A DNA stretch of 18,535 nt. Source: Lachnospiraceae bacterium. GTDB lineage: Bacteria > Bacillota > Clostridia > Lachnospirales > Lachnospiraceae. A program made the position numbers and the translations under genes. This document shows, piece after piece, positions 7,319 through 14,577 of the stretch (the stretch's first letter is position 1; each line of letters starts with the position of its first letter). The notes under the pieces are model-generated. The model had not been told where the DNA came from. It made no database searches and worked only from the letters and a program-made list of their open reading frames with translations. Location: assembly GCA_004558185.1 (NCBI GenBank), contig SFDP01000043.1, forward strand, positions 1-18,535. Reading direction: 5' to 3'.

Positions 7319-7517
7319 ATTTACCTCTCATTCTGCTGCTTTAGCAGCATTTTCATTACAGGGACTTTGTGCAGCCGCATAAATCCCGGGCTGAAAGAAC
7401 GTAATCCTTTCAACCTTACCTCCATTACGCATCTTCATATCGAAGCATTTTGAGCAGAGGAAAACTCTCACCTTCTAACGCCTACAGTGTATTGCTCCTC
7501 CACTTTACTAGCTAACC
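7319..7517 (-). promoter_or_regulatory. Structured leader of purC
   Basis: About 200 nt of leader with several consecutive potential stems on the minus strand: GCTTC/GAAG, GTTGAAAG/CTTTCAGC, GGGATTT/AAAGTCCC and TGCTGC/GCAGCA. The last one ends just before the ribosome binding site. I did not find the conserved cores of the purine, PRPP or ZTP riboswitches. The density of pairing suggests cis-regulation of unknown type. Confidence 0.4.
7321..7413 (-). CDS. Possible 30-residue leader peptide upstream of purC
   Basis: A small open frame starts at TTG (7411-7413) with GGAGG five bases before it. It ends with TAA at 7321-7323, two bases before the purC ATG. Its last eight residues, LLKQQNER, are identical to the end of a second micro-frame at 9783-9821 upstream of the SCP2 gene. 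The last 14 codons of the two differ at four codons, two of them synonymous (GTA/GTG, CTA/CTG) and one conservative (Met/Ile). The purC ribosome binding site lies inside its last codons, so translation of the peptide would affect purC initiation. It may instead be a conserved RNA element that happens to be open. Confidence 0.35.
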   Translation of the reverse strand: MKGLRSFSPGFMRLHKVPVMKMLLKQQNER

Positions 7518-7523
7518 AGATTT

Positions 7524-7551
7524 TTTATAAAAATGCAATGGTATTTACCAA
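7524..7551 (-). promoter_or_regulatory. Possible purC promoter
   Basis: On the minus strand TTGGTA (plus 7546-7551), 16-bp spacer, TATAAA (plus 7524-7529). It is divergent from, and about 20 bp from, the bcp promoter. Confidence 0.45.
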
Positions 7552-7570
7552 AAAAGATTGAAAAACAGAC

Positions 7571-7598
7571 TGTTCTTTTTTCATAAATATGGTATCAT
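7571..7598 (+). promoter_or_regulatory. Promoter of bcp-yaaA
   Basis: Extended -10 TGGTATCAT (7590-7598) with a weak -35 TGTTCT at 7571-7576 and a 16-bp spacer. The leader is about 20 nt and contains the ribosome binding site AAGGAGG at 7611-7617. Confidence 0.55.
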
Positions 7599-7626
7599 TT
7601 AATCATACTTAAGGAGGAATTTCAGG

Positions 7627-8082
7627 ATGTTAGAAACAGGAACAAAGGCTCCGGATTTTTCGCTTCCGGATCAAAACGGTGTGGTTCACACCCTAAAAGA
7701 ATATGCAGGAAAGAAGATAATTTTATACTTTTATCCTAAGGATAATACGCCGGGCTGCACCAAGCAGGCCTGTGGCTTCAGCGAACGCCAGCCACAATTT
7801 AAGGAGAAGGGTGCAATAGTGATTGGAATCAGTAAGGACTCAGTGGCCAGCCACAAACGCTTTGAGGAAAAGTATGGACTGGACTTTACACTGCTGGCTG
7901 ATCCTGAGCTGGAGGCAATCAAGGCTTATGACGTATGGCAGGAAAAGAAGCTCTATGGCAAGGTTTCCATGGGAGTTGTCCGCACTACCTACCTGATTGA
8001 TGAAGAGGGAATAATTGTGAAAGCTTTGGATAAGGTAAAAGCAGCGGATAATCCGGAACAGATGCTTAAGGAGCTGGAATAA
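7627..8082 (+). CDS. bcp: Thioredoxin-dependent thiol peroxidase (BCP/PrxQ)
   Basis: A 151-residue atypical 2-Cys peroxiredoxin that reduces hydrogen peroxide and organic hydroperoxides with thioredoxin as electron donor, in the cytoplasm. The active-site segment PKDNTPGCTKQAC contains peroxidatic Cys44 and resolving Cys49, the five-residue spacing diagnostic of the PrxQ/BCP group. The N-terminal GTKAPDFSLPDQNG is the standard opening of the thioredoxin-like fold. AAGGAGG nine bases upstream fixes the start. yaaA follows after five bases, so the two are co-transcribed and together indicate peroxide defence. Confidence 0.95.
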   Translation: MLETGTKAPDFSLPDQNGVVHTLKEYAGKKIILYFYPKDNTPGCTKQACGFSERQPQFKEKGAIVIGISKDSVASHKRFEEKYGLDFTLLADPELEAIKAYDVWQEKKLYGKVSMGVVRTTYLIDEEGIIVKALDKVKAADNPEQMLKELE

Positions 8083-8087
8083 CGGGT

Positions 8088-8849
8088 ATGCGGATCATTA
8101 TTTCACCTGCTAAGAAAATGAATCATGACTGTGATACTCTGGCGGTCATGGGAAAGCCTGTGTTTTTGGAGGAAACAGAGAAGATTTTAGCGTGGCTGCG
8201 AAAGCAAAGCCCACAGGAGCTGCAAAAGCTATGGGGGTGTAATGAAGCCATAGCTGCTCAGAATGTTCGCCGTATTGAAGAAATGGATTTGCATAAAAAT
8301 CTGACCCCGGCAATCCTCTCCTATGAAGGAATCCAGTATCAGTATATGGCACCGGCAGTATTTGAAGAGAAGATGCTGACCTATGTGCAGGAGCATTTGC
8401 GTATTCTCTCCGGCTTTTACGGGGTAGTCAGGCCTATGGACGGGGTCACCCCCTATCGGTTGGAGATGCAGGCAAAAGCAAAGATAGAAGGAACGGCAAA
8501 TCTATATGCCTTCTGGGGAAGAAAGCTCTATGAGGAGGTAATGGGAGAGGATCGTACTATCCTGAATCTGGCCTCCAGGGAATATTCTCAGTGTGTGGAA
8601 AAATTTTTACAGCCGGAGGACACGTTTATTACCTGTTTGTTCGGTGAGCTTTCCAACGGAAAGGTTGTGCAAAAGGGAACCTATGCCAAGATGGCCAGAG
8701 GTGAGATGGTACGCTTCATGGCAGAAAAGGGAATCACAATACCGGATCAGATTAAGGAATTCAATCGTTTGGACTATTACTTTCATGAGGAGTTATCAGG
8801 GGAGCAGGAATTTGTTTTTATCCGGTCAAAACAAACCGCTGAAGGATAG
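8088..8849 (+). CDS. yaaA: Peroxide-stress protein YaaA (DUF328)
   Basis: A 253-residue cytoplasmic YaaA-family protein. It has the family opening IIISPAKKM (3-11), the GFYGVVRPMDGVTPYRLEM block near 114-132, and NLASREYS near 160-167. In E. coli YaaA lowers free iron and limits oxidative DNA damage during peroxide stress; a DNA-binding fold has been described for it. Length is normal for the family. It lies five bases after bcp. Its own ribosome binding site is weak (AAGGAG inside the end of bcp, about 13 bases away), so translation is probably coupled to bcp. Confidence 0.92.
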   Translation: MRIIISPAKKMNHDCDTLAVMGKPVFLEETEKILAWLRKQSPQELQKLWGCNEAIAAQNVRRIEEMDLHKNLTPAILSYEGIQYQYMAPAVFEEKMLTYVQEHLRILSGFYGVVRPMDGVTPYRLEMQAKAKIEGTANLYAFWGRKLYEEVMGEDRTILNLASREYSQCVEKFLQPEDTFITCLFGELSNGKVVQKGTYAKMARGEMVRFMAEKGITIPDQIKEFNRLDYYFHEELSGEQEFVFIRSKQTAEG

Positions 8850-8857
8850 AAAAATTA

Positions 8858-8894
8858 ATGATAAAGGCTGCCGGACAGCAGATGAGAGGTAAGG
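8858..8894 (+). repeat. Degenerate copy of the LLKQQNER leader element
   Basis: CAGCAGATGAGAGGTAAGG followed by ATG matches the purC and SCP2 leaders apart from one missing A and the two spacer bases. It also has a short GCTG/CAGC stem before it. The missing base shifts the frame, so the peptide MIKAAGQQ... does not end at the conserved TAA. The GAGAGG serves as ribosome binding site of the next gene. Confidence 0.6.
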
Positions 8895-9758
8895 ATGACA
8901 GGAAAAGAGAAAAGACAGAAATTCTGGAAAGCAGTACAGATGGAATTGACAGAAAACCGGAGCACCTTTCTGGTATTCAGCGGAATGCGGATAGTGGTCA
9001 TCATTATGATGGTTTTGCAGTTTTTTAACCATAATTATGAGAATGTTTTTCTCTGTCTGCTTACTCTAGGGCTAATGCTGATGCCCAGTATTTTACAGGT
9101 TACTTTTAAAGTAGAGTTTCCCTCTACTTTGGAGATCATTATTCTGGGCTTTATTTTTGCAGCAGAAATTTTAGGAGAGATACAGTCCTTTTATATCCAT
9201 TTTCCTTATTGGGATACCATTTTACACACTCTTAACGGATTTTTGTGTGCTGCCATCGGATTTTCACTGGTAGAAATTCTGAACAGACACAAAAGAATTC
9301 AATTCAATATGTCACCGGTTTTCCTGGCTATTGTAGCTTTCAGCTTTTCTATGACCATTGGAGTACTGTGGGAGTTTTTTGAATTTGGCATGGATACCTT
9401 CTTTCAATATGATATGCAAAAAGATACGGTAATTCATTCTATTTCATCCACCTATTTGGATCCTACAAGGCAGAATCTGAGGGTGAGTATTCCTGATATT
9501 AACGAAGTGATGATTAACGGAGCCCCTTTGGGTGTTGGGGGTTATCTGGATATTGGGCTGATCGATACCATGATGGATCTGTGGGTTAACTTTATTGGAG
9601 CCTTCAGCTTTGCCATTCTGGGATACTTTTATATGAAGCATCAGAATAAAAGCGTTATTCTGAATCTGGTGCCTACACCACAGAAGGAGCATAAATACGA
9701 TAAGCTGGAAATAGAAGATGAGGGACAGGATGAGAAAACAGAGGAGACAGAACGGTAG
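8895..9758 (+). CDS. YjdF/DUF2238-like polytopic membrane protein
   Basis: A 287-residue protein with about six membrane helices and a long hydrophilic, very acidic C-terminal tail (about 262-287). The conserved polar residues of the YjdF-like pattern are present: WDTILHTLNG (106-115), LWEFFEFGMD (158-167) and DTMMDLWVNFIGA (224-236). These buried Asp/His/Glu residues resemble an intramembrane metal site or catalytic site, but no activity is known for the family. A loop of about 50 residues (170-220) probably faces outside. The start is supported by GAGAGG at 8884-8889. It follows yaaA by 45 bases and precedes the SCP2 gene by 65, so it may be the first gene of the lipid-like cluster or the last of the peroxide operon. 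Confidence 0.6.
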   Translation: MTGKEKRQKFWKAVQMELTENRSTFLVFSGMRIVVIIMMVLQFFNHNYENVFLCLLTLGLMLMPSILQVTFKVEFPSTLEIIILGFIFAAEILGEIQSFYIHFPYWDTILHTLNGFLCAAIGFSLVEILNRHKRIQFNMSPVFLAIVAFSFSMTIGVLWEFFEFGMDTFFQYDMQKDTVIHSISSTYLDPTRQNLRVSIPDINEVMINGAPLGVGGYLDIGLIDTMMDLWVNFIGAFSFAILGYFYMKHQNKSVILNLVPTPQKEHKYDKLEIEDEGQDEKTEETER

Positions 9759-9782
9759 ATTGAAATCATTAGGGGGAAACCT

Positions 9783-9821
9783 GTGATCAAAAGACTGCTG
9801 AAGCAGCAGAATGAGAGGTAA
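9783..9821 (+). CDS. Possible 12-residue leader peptide upstream of the SCP2 gene
   Basis: GTG at 9783-9785 preceded by a GGGGG run, encoding MIKRLLKQQNER, with TAA at 9819-9821 two bases before the SCP2 ATG. Its end is the same as that of the purC leader frame. CTGCTG/CAGCAG (9795-9800/9804-9809) also forms a 6-bp hairpin directly before the ribosome binding site. The frame is in phase with the preceding membrane-protein gene, whose TAG is at 9756-9758, so it could also be a detached C-terminal tail. Confidence 0.35.
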   Translation: MIKRLLKQQNER

Positions 9822-9823
9822 TT

Positions 9824-10174
9824 ATGACTTATTCAGAATTTTTTCAGGAAATGAAAAGTCGGTTTATGGGAACCGATGTGAGTAAAATTAAGGAGCATCT
9901 GGCCTTTCAGTTCAATATTGAAGACCAGGAGGCGGGAGGAATCTTTTATGTGGAGGTAAAGGATGGGCAGCTTCACATTGAGCCTTATGAATATTATGAC
10001 AGGCAGGCTATCTTCATCAGCGACCCGAAAACCTTTTTAAAAATGGCGGAGGGGAAGGCGGATCCGGTGACGGAATTTCTGGCTCACAGACTTAAGGTAG
10101 AGGGAGACCTGGATAAGGCTCTTAGATTGAAGGAAATTATCGATATGGCGAATAAAAAGAGAAAGAAAGGCTAA
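9824..10174 (+). CDS. SCP2 sterol-binding-domain protein
   Basis: A 116-residue single-domain protein of the SCP2 (sterol carrier protein 2) fold, with the alternating beta strands (FQFNIEDQEAGGIFYVEVKDG at about 28-48, split by charged turns), the ISDPKTFLKMAEGKADP segment (65-81) and the amphipathic C-terminal helix (95-110). Such proteins have a hydrophobic tunnel that carries lipids or acyl chains. The bacterial single-domain versions are usually uncharacterised. Standing upstream of an acyl ligase and carrier protein, it may shuttle an acyl or lipid intermediate; this is inference from context. The ribosome binding site GAGAGG lies at 9813-9818. The hydrolase gene follows after 11 bases. 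Confidence 0.75.
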   Translation: MTYSEFFQEMKSRFMGTDVSKIKEHLAFQFNIEDQEAGGIFYVEVKDGQLHIEPYEYYDRQAIFISDPKTFLKMAEGKADPVTEFLAHRLKVEGDLDKALRLKEIIDMANKKRKKG

Positions 10175-10185
10175 GGGGTAGAGCG

Positions 10186-11178
10186 GTGGAATACAGAAGA
10201 GGAAAGAGAAGAGGAGGATCCATTCTCCATAAGGCGGCTCTGTGTGCAGGTGGACTGGCGGTGGCAGGCGCTGTGGAAACAGCATATTTTTATCGCAGAG
10301 TAATGAAAAGAGCCCATACAGACGTGGAAAGAACCACCAAAATGGCCGGAACGGACTGGTCTCAATATAAGGACTTTCTGGCTCAGAGAAAAGAATATAT
10401 GCTGGCACAGGAACATATGGATGTGTACCGAACCTCCTACGACGGTCTGAAGCTTCATTCCACCTTTTTCCCACCAGGAGAAATGCAGGACGCCAAAAAG
10501 AGGGTTGTGCTGTGCTTTCATGGTTATACCAGTAAGGGAATGCAGGATTTTATCGGATTATCCTATTATTATCTGCAGCGAGGCTATGGAATGCTCCATC
10601 CGGATGCCCGTGCTCATGGAAGCAGTGAAGGAGAGTACATTGGCTTTGGCTGTTTGGACAGAAGGGATGCCCTGGAATGGATTAACTGGGTAATTGAAAA
10701 CTGCGGTGAAGAAGTCGAAATTTTATTGCATGGGATATCCATGGGTGGTGCCACAGTGTTAATGGCAAGTGGTCTTGAATTGCCGCCACAGGTAAAGGGA
10801 ATCATTTCCGACTGTGCATTTACCTCCCCAAAAGAGGTATTTACTCATGTATTACATTCCATGTATCATCTGCCTGCTTTTCCGGTTATACCGGCAGCAG
10901 ATTTAATCAACAGAAGGGTTGCCGGATATGGAATGGATGAGTGCAATGCAAGGCGGGAGGTAGCAAAGGCCAAGGTGCCGATTCTGTTCATTCATGGATC
11001 GGCAGATACCTTTGTACCCTGCTCCATGTGTCGTGAAATGTATGAATGCTGCAGCTCGCCGAAAAAACTGCTGATCGTTGAGGATGCAGCGCACGCAGAG
11101 AGCTACTATAAAAACAGGGAAGCCTATGAAAAGGCACTGAATGAGTTTCAGGTACAGATTTTTGGACAAATCGGATAA
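10186..11178 (+). CDS. Membrane-anchored alpha/beta hydrolase
   Basis: A 330-residue serine hydrolase. A basic N-terminus is followed by one hydrophobic segment (about 20-40), which suggests a signal anchor with the catalytic domain outside the cell. The fold markers are the oxyanion segment FHGYTSKG near 108-115, the nucleophile elbow GISMG with Ser185, the acid Asp274 in HGSADTF and the base His303 in AAHAES. This is a complete triad. It resembles the S9/BD-FAE-like hydrolases seen in Firmicutes surface enzymes. The start is GTG at 10186 with AAGGGG upstream; the next ATG (codon about 39) would remove the anchor. As a cluster member it might act as an esterase or thioesterase on the acyl product. 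Substrate unknown. Confidence 0.82.
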   Translation: MEYRRGKRRGGSILHKAALCAGGLAVAGAVETAYFYRRVMKRAHTDVERTTKMAGTDWSQYKDFLAQRKEYMLAQEHMDVYRTSYDGLKLHSTFFPPGEMQDAKKRVVLCFHGYTSKGMQDFIGLSYYYLQRGYGMLHPDARAHGSSEGEYIGFGCLDRRDALEWINWVIENCGEEVEILLHGISMGGATVLMASGLELPPQVKGIISDCAFTSPKEVFTHVLHSMYHLPAFPVIPAADLINRRVAGYGMDECNARREVAKAKVPILFIHGSADTFVPCSMCREMYECCSSPKKLLIVEDAAHAESYYKNREAYEKALNEFQVQIFGQIG

Positions 11179-11199
11179 AGCTTCGGAATGGAGGAAAGA

Positions 11200-12597
11200 A
11201 TGAAAACAAGAAAGGGCTATAAAACCTACCCGCTGACGGTTGCACAGAAATTCCATTTTTATTACCTTGACTTTTGCCCGAAAAAGGAGGTAGTGAATGT
11301 AGGAACCAGCCTGACCATTGAATATGATCTGGACTTAGATGTTTTGCGGCAGTCTATTATGAAGGCTTATGAGCGTTGTGAGTCTATGCGCCTTCGCTTT
11401 GCCTATGATAAAGAAGAAAAACAGTGGTATCAGTATGTGGCAGAGCATGAGGATTGGGAAGTAGAATTCGTGGATTTTTCTCATTCGACGATGGAAGCCG
11501 CAGAAGCAACCATGAAGGAATGGACCAGAGTGCCCTTTAAACGGGAAGATGCTCCCATGACCCGAATTGTCATCATCAAGACCCCGGATAATTATCAGGG
11601 AATCTATCTTTTAGGGGATCATCTCGTTTTGGATGCACAGTCATTGATTGGGTTCATGCGGGATATTATTGAGATATATTGCAGCACTATGTTTGAAGGA
11701 ATAGAATATCCCAAACCAATGCGTTCCTATCTGGAGCAGCTTGAGAAGGACCTGGCTTATGAGGCAGGAAGTAAAGCGCAACAAAGGGACAGGGAGTTTT
11801 TCTACAAGCGGATTGAAGAATCTGAACCGATCTATAACGGTATTGATGGTCCGGGAGCTTTGGAGAGGGAGAGAGAAATCAATCCAAACGCAAGAGCAGC
11901 TTTATTTATTTCCCGAAATGTGGAATCGGCTCTGGATATTTTTCATCTGGAGGAGGAGCCTACCAGAAGGCTGATGCAGTTTTGCCAGGATCGTCATATT
12001 TCTCTTCAATGTCTGCTTTTGATGGGAATCCGTACCTATTTACAAAAGATGAATGGAAATGAGGATGTATCAATTAATGTGGCTTATGCCAGAAGAGCCA
12101 CTCTGATTGAGAAAAAGTCAGGAGGAACCAGAATCCATTCCTTTCCTTTCAGAACCATTATTTCCGAAGACAAAACCTTTATGGAGGGAATACACATTAT
12201 TCGGGATGAACAGAATGAGATTTTCCGTCATACCAATTTTGATCCGGTAGAGTATCTGACCTATCGGAGAAAGGTATATCCTGTAGAGCCGGGAAGAACC
12301 TATGAGCCCATGTCTTTGACCTATCAGCCCATGACCCTTAAGGACAAGGGGCTGACCCAGCTTGGGGATATTCGATATAAGACGAAATGGTATCCTAACG
12401 GAGCCACCACCCAGGCAATGTACCTTACGGTAATGCACAGGGCTGATGATAATGGACTGGATTTTAATTTTGAACATCAGGTAGAGGCAATCAGCAAAGA
12501 AAAGCTGGAATATTTCTATTATTATTTGTGCAGGATTATGTTCAAAGGAATTGAAAATCCCAATTTGACCATTGGAGACATTATCCGCCTGGTATAG
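11200..12597 (+). CDS. Standalone condensation-domain-like acyltransferase
   Basis: A 465-residue protein of the CoA-dependent acyltransferase/NRPS condensation superfamily. It begins with the typical PLTVAQKFHFYY segment and has the N-terminal and C-terminal halves of a condensation fold (about 1-180 and 220-465). The active-site motif HHxxxDG appears as D140-H141-LVL-D145-A146: the second, catalytic His and the Asp remain, while the first His and the Gly are changed. Such proteins join an acyl group from a carrier protein or CoA to an amine or hydroxyl. No adenylation or carrier domain is fused, but both occur as the next two genes. I chose the ATG at 11200 rather than 11188, because GGAGG (11190-11194) lies between them. 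Acceptor substrate unknown. Confidence 0.8.
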   Translation: MKTRKGYKTYPLTVAQKFHFYYLDFCPKKEVVNVGTSLTIEYDLDLDVLRQSIMKAYERCESMRLRFAYDKEEKQWYQYVAEHEDWEVEFVDFSHSTMEAAEATMKEWTRVPFKREDAPMTRIVIIKTPDNYQGIYLLGDHLVLDAQSLIGFMRDIIEIYCSTMFEGIEYPKPMRSYLEQLEKDLAYEAGSKAQQRDREFFYKRIEESEPIYNGIDGPGALEREREINPNARAALFISRNVESALDIFHLEEEPTRRLMQFCQDRHISLQCLLLMGIRTYLQKMNGNEDVSINVAYARRATLIEKKSGGTRIHSFPFRTIISEDKTFMEGIHIIRDEQNEIFRHTNFDPVEYLTYRRKVYPVEPGRTYEPMSLTYQPMTLKDKGLTQLGDIRYKTKWYPNGATTQAMYLTVMHRADDNGLDFNFEHQVEAISKEKLEYFYYYLCRIMFKGIENPNLTIGDIIRLV

Positions 12598-12643
12598 TGG
12601 CATGAAAGAAACTGAAAAAAAGGACAAAAGAGAGGAAGAAATC

Positions 12644-12871
12644 ATGTTTGAGCAGTTGGTTGAGATAATTACAGAATATGTGGAGGTGGATAAAAAGGAT
12701 ATTAGTCTGGAATCCCGTTTTATGGAGGATCTGGGCTTTACCTCCTTTGACTTCATGAATATGCTGGGAGAAATTGAGGATCGCTTTGATGTGGAAATCG
12801 ATCAGGAGGAAGCAGCCGACATTCGTACCGTACAGGAAGCGGTTGAATATCTGGAAAGTATTTCTGAATAG
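12644..12871 (+). CDS. Acyl carrier protein
   Basis: A 75-residue, very acidic carrier protein. The phosphopantetheine attachment motif is DLGFTSFDF with Ser34, slightly different from the canonical DSL of fatty-acid AcpP, which suggests a dedicated secondary-metabolism carrier like DltC or discrete NRPS carriers. Four helices with the expected spacing cover the full length. The start at 12644 is chosen because AGAGGAAG precedes it; an in-frame ATG 14 codons earlier would add a lysine/glutamate-rich extension with no ribosome binding site. It sits between the condensation-like enzyme and the ligase, so it probably receives the acyl group from the ligase and presents it to the condensation enzyme. 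Confidence 0.9.
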   Translation: MFEQLVEIITEYVEVDKKDISLESRFMEDLGFTSFDFMNMLGEIEDRFDVEIDQEEAADIRTVQEAVEYLESISE

Positions 12872-12931
12872 TTACAATAGGTTAAGAAAAGGAGAGTTGA
12901 TTCATACAGACAAAAGACCGGGGAGGTAAAC

Positions 12932-14488
12932 ATGAGCCAGGCTAAAAGCAGTACACTGCGCCAGTTGCTGGTGCAGGCAGAGGAAACCTTTCGTTGTCAG
13001 GACGCCTTTCGTTATAAGGTGAAGGTAAGTGATAAAGAAGGGAAAAAGCAGGTAGAAATTCAGGCCAAGACGTATCAGGAGCTCAGGCAGGATACCCAAA
13101 AGGTTTCAGCCCTATTAGAAACCCTGGGGGAAAGAGGAAGCCATATTGCTATTATCGGAGCCACATCCTATTCCTGGGTCGTATCCTACTTTGGAATAGT
13201 AAACAGCGGAAGGGTTGCAGTACCTCTGGATGCCCTTCTGCCTTCGGAGGATATTTGTGAACTAATCCGCAGAGCAGATGTGGAGATATTGATTTTTGAC
13301 GGAAGTAAAAGCGCAGTTGCGGCTGCGGCTAAACAGGCCTGTCCGCAGTTAAGATATCTGATTTCGATGGAAGAATCCTTGAGCCCGAAAGCGGGTGATC
13401 TAAAAGATCTGCTGTTTCTGTGGGAGGAGCTAAAGAAGCAACAGGAAGGTTATAGCTATGAACCGGCTCCCACCGATCTGGCAACGATTATGTTTACCTC
13501 AGGAACAACAGGAAAGAGTAAGGGGGTCATGCTCACTCACAGGAATCTGGCAGAAAATGCCACCTGCCTGGATATGGGCTTTGCCCATGGAACGGTAGTC
13601 ATGTCGGTGCTGCCTATTCATCACGCCTACTGTCTCAGCATGGATATTCTGAAAACCCTTTCCCTGGGAAGCGCAATCTGCATCAATGATTCCTTAATGC
13701 GGGTGGCAAAAAACATTAAGCTGTTTGAACCGGAAATGATGCTTATGGTACCTCTTATGATTGAAACTCTGGCAAAGAAGCTGGAGGAGACTGCCTGGAT
13801 TCCCGCTCCTTTAGTGAAAGCCAGGGTATTTGGCAGGCAATTTAAAAGCATCTGCAGCGGAGGGGCCTATTTGAATCCGGCCTATGTAGAAACCTTTGCC
13901 AAATATGGAATTACGATTTATCAGGGGTATGGGATGACAGAGTGCTCTCCGGTAATCAGCAGTAACTATATTGGTAACATGAAGGCTGGCTCCGTAGGAA
14001 AGCTGATGCCTAACTGCGAGGCAAAAATAGTGGATGAAGAGCTTTGGGTCAAAGGAAGCAGTGTCATGCAGGGCTATTATAGGATGCCCCGGGAAACAGC
14101 CGAGACTCTGGAGGACGGCTGGCTGAAAACCGGCGATCTGGGTTATGTCGATGAAGAAGGCTTTGTCTTTCTTACCGGACGGAAAAAGAATCTGATTATC
14201 ACACCTAACGGAGAGAATGTTTCTCCTGAGGAAATTGAAAATAAGCTGGGAGAAAACCGACTGGTGCAGGAGGTTCTGGTACGGGAGAAAAAAGGTGTGA
14301 TTGAAGCGGAGATTTTTCCTGATTATGAATATGCCAAGAAGAAAAAAATTAAGGATATACGGGAAGGCCTGCAGCAGATGATAGATGAGTACAATAAGCA
14401 GGCTCCTCTATACAAACGAATTTATGCTTTGCAGATAAGAGAAAAGGAATTCGAAAAAAATACCACTCGAAAGATTAAGCGATTTTGA
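12932..14488 (+). CDS. Acyl-AMP ligase (AMP-binding, ANL superfamily)
   Basis: A 518-residue adenylate-forming enzyme that activates a carboxylic acid as acyl-AMP and passes it to a thiol. The core motifs are intact: phosphate loop TSGTTGKSKG (189-198), YGMTECSP (333-340), TGDLGY with Asp402, the hinge TGRKKNLII after it, and the A10 region TTRKIKRF with candidate catalytic Lys514 four residues before the C-terminus. It resembles long-chain acyl-CoA synthetases and fatty acyl-AMP ligases more than amino-acid-activating domains. The thiol acceptor may therefore be CoA or, given the adjacent carrier gene, its phosphopantetheine arm. The start is set by GGGGAGG seven bases upstream. Chain length preference cannot be read from the sequence. 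Confidence 0.9.
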   Translation: MSQAKSSTLRQLLVQAEETFRCQDAFRYKVKVSDKEGKKQVEIQAKTYQELRQDTQKVSALLETLGERGSHIAIIGATSYSWVVSYFGIVNSGRVAVPLDALLPSEDICELIRRADVEILIFDGSKSAVAAAAKQACPQLRYLISMEESLSPKAGDLKDLLFLWEELKKQQEGYSYEPAPTDLATIMFTSGTTGKSKGVMLTHRNLAENATCLDMGFAHGTVVMSVLPIHHAYCLSMDILKTLSLGSAICINDSLMRVAKNIKLFEPEMMLMVPLMIETLAKKLEETAWIPAPLVKARVFGRQFKSICSGGAYLNPAYVETFAKYGITIYQGYGMTECSPVISSNYIGNMKAGSVGKLMPNCEAKIVDEELWVKGSSVMQGYYRMPRETAETLEDGWLKTGDLGYVDEEGFVFLTGRKKNLIITPNGENVSPEEIENKLGENRLVQEVLVREKKGVIEAEIFPDYEYAKKKKIKDIREGLQQMIDEYNKQAPLYKRIYALQIREKEFEKNTTRKIKRF

Positions 14489-14577
14489 CCGGGGGAAAAG
14501 CTCTGAAAGCAAAAGCAGAAGAAAACTGACCGGCAACTGACCTGTTCAGGGTGTTGTTCGGAGAAAAATGAGGAAAA

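Noticed and set aside
8593..8892. 99-residue open frame overlapping the end of yaaA
   Set aside because: It runs out of frame through yaaA with unlikely composition; only its last codons coincide with the conserved leader element.
11188..11199. ATG at 11188 as start of the condensation-like protein
   Set aside because: It lacks an upstream ribosome binding site, and GGAGG lies just after it, well placed for the ATG at 11200.
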